From SpSt-398 sp041752235 (lineage in GTDB: Bacteria; Bacteroidota; Bacteroidia; Chitinophagales; Chitinophagaceae): a DNA stretch of 64,000 nt. Both the position numbers and the translations under genes were made by a program. How positions within the stretch are numbered: the first letter of the stretch is position 1; every line of letters starts with the position of its first letter. Below are positions 17,817-27,475 of this stretch, piece by piece. The notes under the pieces are model-generated. The model made no database searches, was not told the origin of the DNA, and was given only the letters and a program-made list of their open reading frames with translations. The stretch covers positions 62,001 through 126,000 of the forward strand of contig JBGSHM010000006.1 of NCBI GenBank assembly GCA_041752235.1, in the 5' to 3' direction.

Positions 17817-18851
17817 ATGAAAAAATACTTTCAAAACCTACTGAGCTCCGGGTTGTTCCTCCTGTTCAGCACGATGGTTATCACCGGTTGCGAAAAGGAT
17901 AAAGATGGAACTCCGGAAGTGGATACCGGATCCATGGCGTCCGGCGAACTCAACCCTGGCTCTGCAGCCGGTGGACAGGTGGTTACGCTTACCGGTTCCG
18001 GTATTGGACAGATCCGCTCCATTGTATTTGATAAAAACAATGTACCGGCGCCCTTTACCTCCACCCTTAATACAACCAGCGACCTGATCTTCCGGGTGCC
18101 TGATACAGCCTATGGTGGACCACAGAATGTCATTTTCACCAATGCCGATGGCAAGACACTCAGCGTGCCTTTCAGTGTTATCGCATTGCCCAATGTAACC
18201 AGCGCATTCCCCACCGATTTTCAGGCAGGTACTGAAATCACGCTGACAGGTAATAACCTGGATGATGTGTCCGAAGTATTGCTCGAAGGGACAACAGATG
18301 CGTGTACCATTGTTTCCAAATCAAGAAGGCAAATGGTAATCAGCATGCCCGTAAGTACGGCCAATCGCGCTAAACTTAAGATCACCAATTCCTCCGGTAA
18401 CCGGATCACGGATATGGAATTTGTCAATGTCGACAGAGCCCTTTCTGTGTTCAGTGAGCAACTGGATAATGGCTTTGAGAATTGGGGATGGGGTGGAACC
18501 TTTGCCGCCTCTCCGGAAGACAAGATCACCGGAACCAACGGCCTGAAAGCTGCCTATGACCCGGGTGGTGCCTGGGGTGGTATGCAGTTAGGCAATGGTG
18601 GTTCAATTGACGTCAGCGGGTATAAATACTTTGCCTTTTGGGCAAAAGGAGCCGATGTAGATAAGAACGTTCAGTTCTTCCTTAATTGGTCCAATGTAAA
18701 AGTAATTACCATACCAGCCAATAAATGGACCTATTTCAAATACGAACTGGCCACGAACTATGCGGGTATCAACCCCATTAACAATGTGACCTTCCAGATA
18801 TTTGATGCAGGTAAGACGATCTTTTTTGATAACATCATTTTCTTTAAATAA
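17817..18851 (+). CDS. IPT/TIG-domain surface glycan-binding lipoprotein
   Basis: 344 residues from the ATG at 17817; an in-frame ATG at 17808 is the alternative. Signal peptide with lipobox VITGC near residue 25. Two IPT/TIG Ig-like domains follow (about residues 40-125 and 125-205), each with a GSAAGGQVVTLTG or AGTEITLTGNNL type start. The last ~135 residues (DNGFENWGWGGTFAAS to FDNIIFFK) form a beta-sandwich resembling a carbohydrate-binding module. The position right after susD marks it as the PUL's accessory surface binding protein (SusE/F-like in role, not in sequence). Confidence 0.88.
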   Translation: MKKYFQNLLSSGLFLLFSTMVITGCEKDKDGTPEVDTGSMASGELNPGSAAGGQVVTLTGSGIGQIRSIVFDKNNVPAPFTSTLNTTSDLIFRVPDTAYGGPQNVIFTNADGKTLSVPFSVIALPNVTSAFPTDFQAGTEITLTGNNLDDVSEVLLEGTTDACTIVSKSRRQMVISMPVSTANRAKLKITNSSGNRITDMEFVNVDRALSVFSEQLDNGFENWGWGGTFAASPEDKITGTNGLKAAYDPGGAWGGMQLGNGGSIDVSGYKYFAFWAKGADVDKNVQFFLNWSNVKVITIPANKWTYFKYELATNYAGINPINNVTFQIFDAGKTIFFDNIIFFK

Positions 18852-18951
18852 TTATCCCGTTCACACGGGGGTGATAGTTTGGCATAAGCAGTCAATAGAA
18901 ATAGCCGTTTCTGAACGCCTTTGCGATGCCAGAAATGGCTTTTCTTTTACC

Positions 18952-20241
18952 ATGATTAAAATGAGATACATATTAATGGTGGCGCTTTTTTGGGGTTTAG
19001 GGTTTGACAGCTCCGGAGCGACTCCATTTGTTACCGTTAAAAACGGCAGGTTTATGGTGGGGGATCAACCCTACCGGTATGTGGGCGTGAATTATTGGTA
19101 TGGTGGATTGATCGGAAATAATCCTGCCGGAAAAAAAAGAATAGAGCAGGAACTGAATTTTCTGGTTTCGATGGGAGTGAGTAACCTTCGGGTACTTGCC
19201 GGTGCTGAAGGTGCAGGCCAGATCAATGGCGTACCCAGAGTGGAACCCGCGTTTCAACCTAAGCAGGGCGTATTCAATGAAGACCTGCTTCAGGGTTTGG
19301 ATTTTCTCCTGGCGGAAATGAACAAACGCCAGATGAAGGCCGTCCTCTTTATCAGTAACAATTGGGAATGGAGTGGTGGTTTTTTACAATACCTTAACTG
19401 GAATGGTTTGATACCCGATTCCATCCTTCGGCGAAAACTTAGCTGGGATGAAATGCGGGATTATGTGAGCCAGTTCTATGCCTGTCTGCCCTGTATGCAG
19501 CAATATGAAGCCCAACTTCGGAAACTGGTCAATCGAGTCAATCCTTTGACCGGACTAAAATATTCCGAAGATCCGGCCATCATGTCCTGGGAGATCGCCA
19601 ACGAGCCTCGTCCCATGCGTCCCCACGCCATCAATGCCTATCGTCATTTTATTCATCACACAGCTTCCCTTATTCATAACCTGGATAAGAACCATCTGGT
19701 CACCACCGGATCGGAAGGAGAGATGGGAAGTGAAACCATGGAAAATTTTCAAAAGGTCCATGAGGACCCGGCTATTGATTATCTCACCATACATATCTGG
19801 CCAAAGAACTGGAGTTGGTTTCGTGATACGGCCATTGCCGCTGGATTTGACAATGTGTTGTTGAAAACGGGTGACTATATCCGTCGTCACCAGGAAGTGG
19901 CGAAGGCGATCGGCAAACCGCTGGTGATCGAGGAATTCGGACTGCCCAGAGATGGGCATGCGTTTGATCCGGGGTCCACCACGGCATTTCGTGATCGTTA
20001 TTATTCCTTTGTATTTGATTTTTTATTAAAAGATATGGCGGAGAAGGGTCCGGTTTCAGGTGTCAATTTTTGGGCCTTTAGTGGAATCGGCAGAGCCTCT
20101 CATAAGCAATTACTCTGGTCAAAGGGCGATGATTGGCTGGGCGATCCGCCTGTAGAAGAACAAGGCCTGAATTCAGTTTTTGATACGGACAAAAGTACCT
20201 GGGATATTGTATATTCCTGTACCTCACGGTTGACAAAATAG
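18952..20241 (+). CDS. GH5 endo-beta-1,4-mannanase (subfamily 7-like)
   Basis: 429 residues from the ATG at 18952 (or 18961). The frame is open back to 18802 but overlaps the previous gene and gives no signal sequence, so the shorter form is preferred. A hydrophobic N-terminus (MRYILMVALFWGLGF) serves for export. TIM-barrel catalytic residues: acid/base E218 in WEIANEPRPM and nucleophile E328 in VIEEFGLPRDG. Opening FVTVKNGRFMVGDQPYRYVG is typical of GH5_7 mannanases. Expected to cut the mannan backbone at the surface or in the periplasm. Confidence 0.92.
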   Translation: MIKMRYILMVALFWGLGFDSSGATPFVTVKNGRFMVGDQPYRYVGVNYWYGGLIGNNPAGKKRIEQELNFLVSMGVSNLRVLAGAEGAGQINGVPRVEPAFQPKQGVFNEDLLQGLDFLLAEMNKRQMKAVLFISNNWEWSGGFLQYLNWNGLIPDSILRRKLSWDEMRDYVSQFYACLPCMQQYEAQLRKLVNRVNPLTGLKYSEDPAIMSWEIANEPRPMRPHAINAYRHFIHHTASLIHNLDKNHLVTTGSEGEMGSETMENFQKVHEDPAIDYLTIHIWPKNWSWFRDTAIAAGFDNVLLKTGDYIRRHQEVAKAIGKPLVIEEFGLPRDGHAFDPGSTTAFRDRYYSFVFDFLLKDMAEKGPVSGVNFWAFSGIGRASHKQLLWSKGDDWLGDPPVEEQGLNSVFDTDKSTWDIVYSCTSRLTK

Positions 20242-20249
20242 TATTACAC

Positions 20250-21383
20250 ATGAAAAAGGTTTTTATCGTTTATTGTCTGATCGCCATCCTGCCAGGCTAT
20301 GCCTGTCAGGCGCAGCAGGAATTGCCTGCAGATAAAAATGCCACACACGAAACGGTACAGTTATTTCGGAACCTGAAAAAACTTTCGCAGAAAGGCTATC
20401 TTTTTGGTCACCAGGATGACCTGGCTTATGGCGTAGAGTGGAGGTATAAAGAAAACAGAAGTGATATATTGGAAACGGCTGGGGATTACCCCGGCATTTA
20501 TGGTTGGGACCTTGGGGGGATTGAAAAAGGGGATGTCAATCTGGATGGTGTACCCTTTAAAAAAATGAAACAATTTATTCGTCAGGGTTATGAAAGAGGA
20601 GGCGTGATCACGATCAGTTGGCACCTCGCGAGTCCTTTTGGTGCTCCTGCCGGAGCATGGGATACAACTAAAGGATCTGTTGCTTCCGTTAACCCCGGAG
20701 GAAGTAATCATATTTTATACAAAGAATGGCTTGATCGCGTTGCCGGGTTCCTTTCTTCTCTCAAGGGATCCAAGGGGGAAATGATCCCCGTTCTCTTCCG
20801 GCCTTTTCATGAACATACCGGTGGCTGGTTCTGGTGGGGCAAAACCCATTGCACCCCCTTTGAATACCAGACCCTTTGGCGGTTCACCTGGTATTACCTG
20901 ACAGAAGAAAAGAAATTGCATAACCTGCTTTGGGTGTACAATACAGGAGGAGAATTTAACAACGCCGAAGAATTCCTTGAGCGATACCCGGGGGATGATA
21001 AATGTGATGCCCTGAGTTTTGATACGTACCAATATGGCGACTCCGCCAAGGAAAACTGGTTTGCTGTTCAGACAAAAGCCAAACTGGATATCATCAGTAA
21101 AATCGCAGATGAGAAGAACAAATTATTCGCCCTGGCGGAGACGGGTTACGAAGCCATTCCTTATCCTGAATGGTGGACCAAGACCCTGGTGGATGCCATT
21201 GGGGAAAACAAGATAGCCTGGGTGCTCGTGTGGAGGAACCATGGAATGATGGCGGATACGCGAAAAATGCATTATTATGCGCCTTATCATGGACAGGTTT
21301 CCGAGGCGGATTTCAAAAAATTCTATGAATTGGAAAGGACCTATTTTGAAAAGGACGCTAAAAAAGTAAACCTGTATCAGTGA
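20250..21383 (+). CDS. GH26 beta-mannanase
   Basis: 377 residues with a signal peptide (cleavage around CQAQQE, possibly a lipobox at YACQ). GH26 motifs are complete: acid/base E188 in RPFHEHTGGWFWWG and nucleophile E297 in FALAETGYEAIP, with the upstream LFGHQDDLAYG and WHLASPFG loops lining the active site. In B. fragilis the homologous ManA produces mannobiose and lies in the same order as here, ahead of a symporter, GH130 and epimerase. It begins 8 bases after the GH5 gene. Confidence 0.95.
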   Translation: MKKVFIVYCLIAILPGYACQAQQELPADKNATHETVQLFRNLKKLSQKGYLFGHQDDLAYGVEWRYKENRSDILETAGDYPGIYGWDLGGIEKGDVNLDGVPFKKMKQFIRQGYERGGVITISWHLASPFGAPAGAWDTTKGSVASVNPGGSNHILYKEWLDRVAGFLSSLKGSKGEMIPVLFRPFHEHTGGWFWWGKTHCTPFEYQTLWRFTWYYLTEEKKLHNLLWVYNTGGEFNNAEEFLERYPGDDKCDALSFDTYQYGDSAKENWFAVQTKAKLDIISKIADEKNKLFALAETGYEAIPYPEWWTKTLVDAIGENKIAWVLVWRNHGMMADTRKMHYYAPYHGQVSEADFKKFYELERTYFEKDAKKVNLYQ

Positions 21384-21420
21384 TAGTTAAAATGATCTTA
21401 AGCACCCATAAAATACCTGC

Positions 21421-23250
21421 ATGCATTTGACCTGGATCGATATAAGTATCATTGTTGCTTACCTGATCACCATGCTGATGTTGGGCTGGTTCCTGCGTCG
21501 TAAGGCAAGGGAGAACAAGGAGAGTTACCTGATGGGAGGAAAGAAATTACCCTGGTATATGCTTGGGCTGAGTGATGCTTCGGATATGTTTGATATCAGT
21601 GGGACGATGTGGATGGTGGCCCTTTGTTTTGTTTATGGCGTGAAAAGTATCTGGATACCCTGGTTATGGCCTGTGTTCAATCAGGTCTTCAATATGATGT
21701 ACCTGAGTAAATGGCTCCGTCGTTCCAATGCCAATACCGGAGCCGAGTGGCTCGCTACCAGGTTTGGGGCCATTGGACGAGGGGTTAAAGGTTCGCACAG
21801 CATTGTGGTGGCTTTTGCCCTGATCGGATGTCTGGGTTTCCTGGCCTACGGGTTTATCGGACTCGGAAAATTCATTGAAATTTTTGTTCCCTGGGATTTG
21901 GTGAAAGACTATATTCCTTTCTCTGTTTCCCCTCAATATGTCCCGCATTTCTATGGTATCATCTTTACTTTGTTTGCCATGTTCTATTCCATTCTGGGGG
22001 GTATGCATTCCATTGTATTGGGTGATCTTATCAAGTATGCGATCATGACCGTTGGTTCTATCGCCATCGCGGTGATCGCGATGATCCATCTGGATGGACA
22101 ATCATTGAATGTGCCAAAGGGTTGGTCAGATCCTTTCTTTGGCTGGAACCTGGGTCTTGACTGGGGTGGCATCGTTGAGTCTGCCAACCAGAAGATCAAG
22201 GATGACGGGTATGATCTGTTTGGCCTCCTTTTTATGATGATGTTGTTCAAAGGAGTATTTGCGGCAGGGGCCGGACCTGCACCCAATTATGATATGCAGA
22301 AGATCCTTTCTACCCGCTCTCCCAAAGAAGCCTCTAAAATGACGGGTTTTGTATCTATCGTCTTATTGCCCGTGAGGTATGCGATGGTGATCGGATTGAC
22401 CGTATTAGGGTTATTGTATTTTAACCAACTGAATTTAAGCAACGGAAGTGGGGGTGTTGATTTTGAACGGATACTTCCCGGCGCCATTAATAATTTTCTT
22501 CCCGTGGGTATTCTTGGATTGGTGCTTACCGGCTTATTAGGAGCTTTCATGGGCACATTCTCCGGCACTTTGAATGCCGCCCAGGCCTATATCGTCAATG
22601 ATATTTACCTGAAACACATCAACCCCACAGCATCCACCCGCTCTGTGATCCGGATGAATTATATCGTAGGAGTGGTAGTGGTGGCGATCGGTGTGGTACT
22701 TGGATTTTTCGCCAAAGATGTGAATAGCATCCTCCAATGGATTGTTTCAGCCCTGTATGGAGGCTATATCGCTGCCAATGTGTTGAAATGGTATTGGTGG
22801 CGGTTTAATGCCAATGGGTTCTATTGGGGAATGTTGACAGGTATTGCCGGTGCCCTGGTCTTTTCACGGTTATTCACCGGAATCGAGTTCCTGTATTATT
22901 TCCCCTTGTTATTCCTCCTTTCAGTGATCGGTAGCATTGCTGGCACGTTCATGGCACCGCCTACGGATATGGAGACCTTGAAAAAGTTCTATTCCACAGT
23001 CCGCCCCTGGGGCTTCTGGAAACCGGTACATGACCAGGTTGTTTTGGAGCAGCCTGGTTTTGAACCTAATCGTCGTTTCAAATTGGATATGTTCAATGTG
23101 GTACTGGGGATCATTGCCCAGCTCTGCATGACGATCCTCCCTATGTATATCGTATTATCCATGCACCTTCCTTTGGTGGTCACGGTCATTATTTTATTAA
23201 TAATCATCCTGATTCTGAAGAAAACCTGGTGGGATAAATTGGAAGATTGA
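21421..23250 (+). CDS. Sodium:solute symporter family sugar transporter
   Basis: 609 residues, about 14 membrane helices. The start ITMLMLGWFLRRKARENKES followed by YLMGGKKLPWYMLGLSDASD is characteristic of the SSS family, with GGMHSIVLGDLIKY in the middle. It sits between the mannanase and the phosphorylase, in the place of the mannobiose transporter of the B. fragilis cluster, so the likely cargo is mannobiose or mannosyl-glucose driven by sodium. No binding protein accompanies it. Confidence 0.93.
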   Translation: MHLTWIDISIIVAYLITMLMLGWFLRRKARENKESYLMGGKKLPWYMLGLSDASDMFDISGTMWMVALCFVYGVKSIWIPWLWPVFNQVFNMMYLSKWLRRSNANTGAEWLATRFGAIGRGVKGSHSIVVAFALIGCLGFLAYGFIGLGKFIEIFVPWDLVKDYIPFSVSPQYVPHFYGIIFTLFAMFYSILGGMHSIVLGDLIKYAIMTVGSIAIAVIAMIHLDGQSLNVPKGWSDPFFGWNLGLDWGGIVESANQKIKDDGYDLFGLLFMMMLFKGVFAAGAGPAPNYDMQKILSTRSPKEASKMTGFVSIVLLPVRYAMVIGLTVLGLLYFNQLNLSNGSGGVDFERILPGAINNFLPVGILGLVLTGLLGAFMGTFSGTLNAAQAYIVNDIYLKHINPTASTRSVIRMNYIVGVVVVAIGVVLGFFAKDVNSILQWIVSALYGGYIAANVLKWYWWRFNANGFYWGMLTGIAGALVFSRLFTGIEFLYYFPLLFLLSVIGSIAGTFMAPPTDMETLKKFYSTVRPWGFWKPVHDQVVLEQPGFEPNRRFKLDMFNVVLGIIAQLCMTILPMYIVLSMHLPLVVTVIILLIIILILKKTWWDKLED

Positions 23251-23267
23251 ATTTTTAATTCGTTTTT

Positions 23268-24491
23268 ATGCAAGAGAATTTTTACAGCCGTCTGGCCGCC
23301 ATGGAAAAGGCACATCAATCGCTGATCATGCGAAAGAATGAAAGGCAGTTGGAGGAATCAGGGAATGGAATAGTGATGCGCTACAGGCATCCGATATTAA
23401 CAGCTGCCCATACACCTTTGTTTTGGAGATACGATCTGAACCCGGATTCAAATCCCTCCTTACTGCAACGGTTTGGGATCAATGCCGTATTGAATGCAGG
23501 GGCCATCAAATGGAATGGAAAATATCTGTTAGTAGCCCGTGTAGAAGGTGCCGACCGAAAATCTTTTTTCGCGGTGGCCGAAAGTCCCAACGGGATCGAT
23601 CAGTTCCGTTTTTGGGATTATCCGGTGAATATGCCGGAGACTGAAGACCCCGATACGAATATTTATGATATGCGGCTTATCCAGCATGAAGATGGCTGGA
23701 TCTATGGCTTGTTTTGCACGGAACGTCGTGATCCGGAAGCTCCTGCTTCCGACCAGTCTGCCGCCATTGCCCAATGTGGTATCGCCCGGACAAGAGATAT
23801 GATCAACTGGGAACGTTTGCCTGATTTAAAGACCCCGTCTCCCCAGCAACGAAATGTAGTGCTTCATCCGGAATATTACAATGACCGATATGCTTTTTAC
23901 ACAAGACCACAAGATAAATTCATAGAAGCAGGTAAAGGCGGCGGTATCGGATTTGGCCTGAGTAAGTGCATGAACCCGGCAGTGATCCAGGAAGAATCCG
24001 TGATCGATCCCCGGGTTTATCATACGGTATATGAAATGAAAAACGGACTTGGCCCGGCACCGATCAAAACCGAAAAAGGATGGCTACACCTGGCCCATGG
24101 GGTTCGTAATACGGCAGCAGGTCTGAGATATGTACTTTATATGTTTATGACTGACCTGGTAGAGATCACCAAAGTGATTTATAAACCGGCCGGTTATTTT
24201 CTGGCGCCTGAAGGCGACGAAAGGACCGGTGATGTTTCCAATGTATTGTTCAGCAATGGATGGATCGTGGATGAGGATGAGACTGTCTTTATCTATTATG
24301 CTTCATCCGACACCAGAATGCATGTGGCGACTTCCACGGTTGATCGCTTATTGGATTATGTAATGCATACCGCGCCGGATGGACATAGCTCGGCCGCTTC
24401 TGTGCAAACGTTGAATCAATTAATAGAGAAAAATCTTTCAGAATTATCCACCGCTTCTGAAAAAGGCAATGGATCTACGTTGACAAAATAA
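23268..24491 (+). CDS. GH130 4-O-beta-D-mannosyl-D-glucose phosphorylase
   Basis: 407 residues, no signal peptide, so cytoplasmic. The motif TNIYDMRLIQHEDGW with D134 as the general acid, RVEGADRKSFFAVA for phosphate and substrate binding, and GLFCTERRDP fit subfamily GH130_1. The enzyme converts mannosyl-beta-1,4-glucose and phosphate to alpha-mannose-1-phosphate and glucose. Its stop codon overlaps the ATG of the epimerase gene by one base (taATG), so the two are translationally coupled. Confidence 0.93.
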   Translation: MQENFYSRLAAMEKAHQSLIMRKNERQLEESGNGIVMRYRHPILTAAHTPLFWRYDLNPDSNPSLLQRFGINAVLNAGAIKWNGKYLLVARVEGADRKSFFAVAESPNGIDQFRFWDYPVNMPETEDPDTNIYDMRLIQHEDGWIYGLFCTERRDPEAPASDQSAAIAQCGIARTRDMINWERLPDLKTPSPQQRNVVLHPEYYNDRYAFYTRPQDKFIEAGKGGGIGFGLSKCMNPAVIQEESVIDPRVYHTVYEMKNGLGPAPIKTEKGWLHLAHGVRNTAAGLRYVLYMFMTDLVEITKVIYKPAGYFLAPEGDERTGDVSNVLFSNGWIVDEDETVFIYYASSDTRMHVATSTVDRLLDYVMHTAPDGHSSAASVQTLNQLIEKNLSELSTASEKGNGSTLTK

Positions 24492-25699
24492 TGGAAGCCC
24501 TGACCAAAAAAGAGAAAAAGGAACTTCCCATTACGCGGGAAGAATTGTCTGCCGAGTTAGACAGTATCCTAAGCTATTGGCTGCGCCAGGTGGTGGATCC
24601 TGAAACGGGAAACCTGTTTGGTTCGGTCAATTTTCAAGATACGCCTGATCCTTCCGCCCCGCGTGGAATCGTCATGTATAGCCGAGTGCTCTGGGCATTT
24701 TCTGCTGCTTATGGATATTCAAGAAAACCAGAGTATAAGGTCATGGCTGAACTGGCCCTAAAAGGGATCACCCGTGATTTTTTAGATAAAGAATGGGGCG
24801 GTGTTTATTGGTCCGTCGGACGCACAGGCAATGTCCTGGATGGGAAAAAACAGGTTTATGGTTTGGCCTTCTGTGTATACGGGTTGTCTGAATACTATCG
24901 CATTAGTCATGACCCCACCGTACTCAAGCTGGCCATCGAGTTATATCGCCTGATCGAAAAACATGGGTTTGACAGGGAAAAGAATGGTTATATCGAGGCC
25001 TTTACCCGCCAATGGGAAGAGATCGGAGATCTTCGGTTGAGTGAAAAAGACCAGAATGAACGGAAGACCATGAATACCCACCTGCATATAGTAGAGGCCT
25101 ATGCAAATTTGTATAGTGTCTGGCCTGATGCGGCCTTAATGGAACGGGTGCAAAATCTGCTGGCATTATTTGATCGGCATTTTGTCGATCCCGTAAGCGG
25201 GCACCTGCACTTGTTTTTTAACGATGACTGGGAATCGAAGTCAAAACTCATTTCTTATGGTCACGATATAGAAGCGGCCTGGTTATTGCCTTATTGTGCA
25301 ACGGCTATTGGAGACAAAGGATGGGAGGATCATTTCAATCAATTGGCGGTACGCATTACCGATGCCGCAGCCAGAGGATTGGATGAGGATGGAGGGCTTT
25401 GGTATGAATTTGATCCGGAGACCCAACAGCTTGTCATGGAAAAACATTCCTGGCCTCAGGCAGAAGCCTTATTGGGTTTTTATCATGCTTATAAACAAAG
25501 TGGAACCGGAAAATACCTCTTCAATATGCGTCAGACCTGGCAATTTATCCAGGATTTTATTAAGGATAAAAAAGCAGGAGAGTGGTATTGGGGAGTCATG
25601 CTGGATCATACGATTATGAAAAAAGACAAAGCCGGGTTTTGGAAATGTCCCTATCATAATACCCGGGCCATGCTTGAATTACTAAAAGAATATCATTAA
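24491..25699 (+). CDS. Cellobiose 2-epimerase (AGE family)
   Basis: 402 residues with the (alpha/alpha)6-barrel pattern of N-acylglucosamine 2-epimerase relatives. Catalytic-His motifs are in place: MNTHLHIVEAYANLY, YGHDIEAAWLL and KHSWPQAEALLGF. It converts beta-1,4-mannobiose to mannosyl-beta-1,4-glucose, the substrate of the overlapping upstream phosphorylase. No signal peptide, so cytoplasmic. The family is clear; activity on mannobiose rather than cellobiose is inferred from the neighbours. Confidence 0.93.
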   Translation: MEALTKKEKKELPITREELSAELDSILSYWLRQVVDPETGNLFGSVNFQDTPDPSAPRGIVMYSRVLWAFSAAYGYSRKPEYKVMAELALKGITRDFLDKEWGGVYWSVGRTGNVLDGKKQVYGLAFCVYGLSEYYRISHDPTVLKLAIELYRLIEKHGFDREKNGYIEAFTRQWEEIGDLRLSEKDQNERKTMNTHLHIVEAYANLYSVWPDAALMERVQNLLALFDRHFVDPVSGHLHLFFNDDWESKSKLISYGHDIEAAWLLPYCATAIGDKGWEDHFNQLAVRITDAAARGLDEDGGLWYEFDPETQQLVMEKHSWPQAEALLGFYHAYKQSGTGKYLFNMRQTWQFIQDFIKDKKAGEWYWGVMLDHTIMKKDKAGFWKCPYHNTRAMLELLKEYH

Positions 25700-25711
25700 A
25701 GGAACTGATAT

Positions 25712-27451
25712 ATGAAAACGATCCATTTTCTCCTGCTTGCCGTTACCCTCTTGTGTTGCTGGCCCATACTCGATGCCTGCAAAAAGAAAAGCAGTACCCA
25801 AATCCCGACTGATCCGGGAGACACGACCACCGTCAATCCGCAGGTTGACCCGGCGCTGGCTTCCACCATCGGTTTTTTTCTGGATGATTGGGAGCCCCGA
25901 AATTTTACCCTGCCCAGTACCTTTACCAACACCACCGTACCCACAGCGGCCGGTGTAACAGTCACGGTTGACCGAAGTAATGTCATCACCAAAATTCCCC
26001 GTTCCTTTGCCGCGAATAATTCAAATCTCTGGATGGGTCAGATGGTGTCGGAGCCAGACCTTCTTACCCATATCACTGAATTACATCCCCATATCATTCG
26101 TTTCCCGGGTGGAAGTATCAGCGATGTGTTTTTCTGGAATGGCCAACCCAATACCCCACCTGCCGATGCGCCTGCCCAATTGGTACAGGCTAATGGAAGC
26201 TCATCTCCAGCCGGGTTTTGGTATGGAAAGAATACAGGCAATTGGACCTTTTCAGTGGACAATTACTACAGTATGCTTCAAACTACTGGCAACAAGGGCA
26301 TGATCACGATCAATTATGGATATGCCCGCTATGGAACCGGTCCTGACCCGGTAGCCAGCGCCGCCCATCTTGCCGCTGATTGGGTACGATATGATAATGG
26401 GCGCACAAAGTATTGGGAGATCGGTAATGAGAATTTTGGTGATTGGGAAGCCGGGTATCGCATCAATACAGCCACCAATCAGGATGGACAGCCCGAGTTC
26501 CTTTCCGGCCAACTCTATGGCCAACACTTTAAAGTCTATGCGGATTCCATGCGCAAAGCAGCACAGGAGATCGGAAAGACCATTTATATCGGCGCAGTGA
26601 TGTCAGAATCCGCCCCATTATCCTGGTGGACGCCTACCGCTACCAACTGGAATAGTGGTTTATTGTCCGCAGCCGGAAATTCCCCGGACTTTTATATCGT
26701 ACATAATTACTATACACCCTACCTGACCAATGCCAATGCGGATGTGATCCTGAACACCCCCATACCTGTTACACAAACCATGATGGATTATGTGAAGCAA
26801 ACTATTACCGGGGCAGGGATCGCACAAAAACCCATGATCCTGGGTGAGTGGAATATATTTTCCTCCGGATCCAAACAAGCTGTTTCCCATATCAACGGTT
26901 TGCATGCCGTGATGGTGCTGGGTGAATCACTCAAGAATAAATTTGGACTCACAGCCCGATGGGACCTCGCCAATGGATGGAGCAATGGCGACGACCATGG
27001 AATGTTTAATAATGGAGATGAGCCCGATGGGGTACCCAAGTGGAACCCAAGACCGGCCTTTTACCATATGTATTTCTTTCAAAAATATTTGGGTGACCGA
27101 TTGGTCTCCTCCACCTCCAGTCAGGCAGATATAGTATCCTATGCTTCCTCCTTTAGTTCTGGGGAAACTGGCGTATCATTGGTGAATAAATCCGCCAATC
27201 CAAAGACCGTAGAGATCGTGATCAAGAATTTCAAAAAGGGAAGCCGCTTCTACTATTATACCTTGACAGGTGGTGGAGACAATGGTGAATTTTCGAGAAA
27301 GACCCTGGTCAATGGAACGGGTACTACTTTGGCGGCAGGAGGCCCGGCAAATTATAAAGTATTAAGTCCCAACTCTGCTCCAACATCCAATGGAATTCGG
27401 GTGTCGGTACCAGCAAGGGCTGCTGTATTTGTGGTGGTGGCAAAACCGTGA
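25712..27451 (+). CDS. Clan GH-A glycosidase lipoprotein (GH51/arabinofuranosidase-like)
   Basis: 579 residues. Lipoprotein signal with lipobox ILDAC followed by KKKSS and a Thr/Pro-rich linker. The catalytic domain shows IIRFPGGSISDVFFW, then acid/base E240 in WEIGNENFGDWEAGY and nucleophile E379 in MILGEWNIFSSG, the GH-A pattern in the GH51/GH39 style. The last ~110 residues (VSLVNKSANPKTVEIVI) are a beta-sandwich as in GH51. The exact family cannot be fixed by eye, so the substrate (arabinofuranoside side chains or a mannan/xylan backbone) is open. It lies in the PUL operon, 12 bases after the epimerase. Confidence 0.75.
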   Translation: MKTIHFLLLAVTLLCCWPILDACKKKSSTQIPTDPGDTTTVNPQVDPALASTIGFFLDDWEPRNFTLPSTFTNTTVPTAAGVTVTVDRSNVITKIPRSFAANNSNLWMGQMVSEPDLLTHITELHPHIIRFPGGSISDVFFWNGQPNTPPADAPAQLVQANGSSSPAGFWYGKNTGNWTFSVDNYYSMLQTTGNKGMITINYGYARYGTGPDPVASAAHLAADWVRYDNGRTKYWEIGNENFGDWEAGYRINTATNQDGQPEFLSGQLYGQHFKVYADSMRKAAQEIGKTIYIGAVMSESAPLSWWTPTATNWNSGLLSAAGNSPDFYIVHNYYTPYLTNANADVILNTPIPVTQTMMDYVKQTITGAGIAQKPMILGEWNIFSSGSKQAVSHINGLHAVMVLGESLKNKFGLTARWDLANGWSNGDDHGMFNNGDEPDGVPKWNPRPAFYHMYFFQKYLGDRLVSSTSSQADIVSYASSFSSGETGVSLVNKSANPKTVEIVIKNFKKGSRFYYYTLTGGGDNGEFSRKTLVNGTGTTLAAGGPANYKVLSPNSAPTSNGIRVSVPARAAVFVVVAKP

Positions 27452-27475
27452 TCATAACCTTTCAAAGCGACCAAT

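Noticed and set aside
18802..18951. 50-residue extension of the GH5 mannanase
   Set aside because: It overlaps the end of the upstream lipoprotein gene and hides the signal sequence, which begins at 18952.
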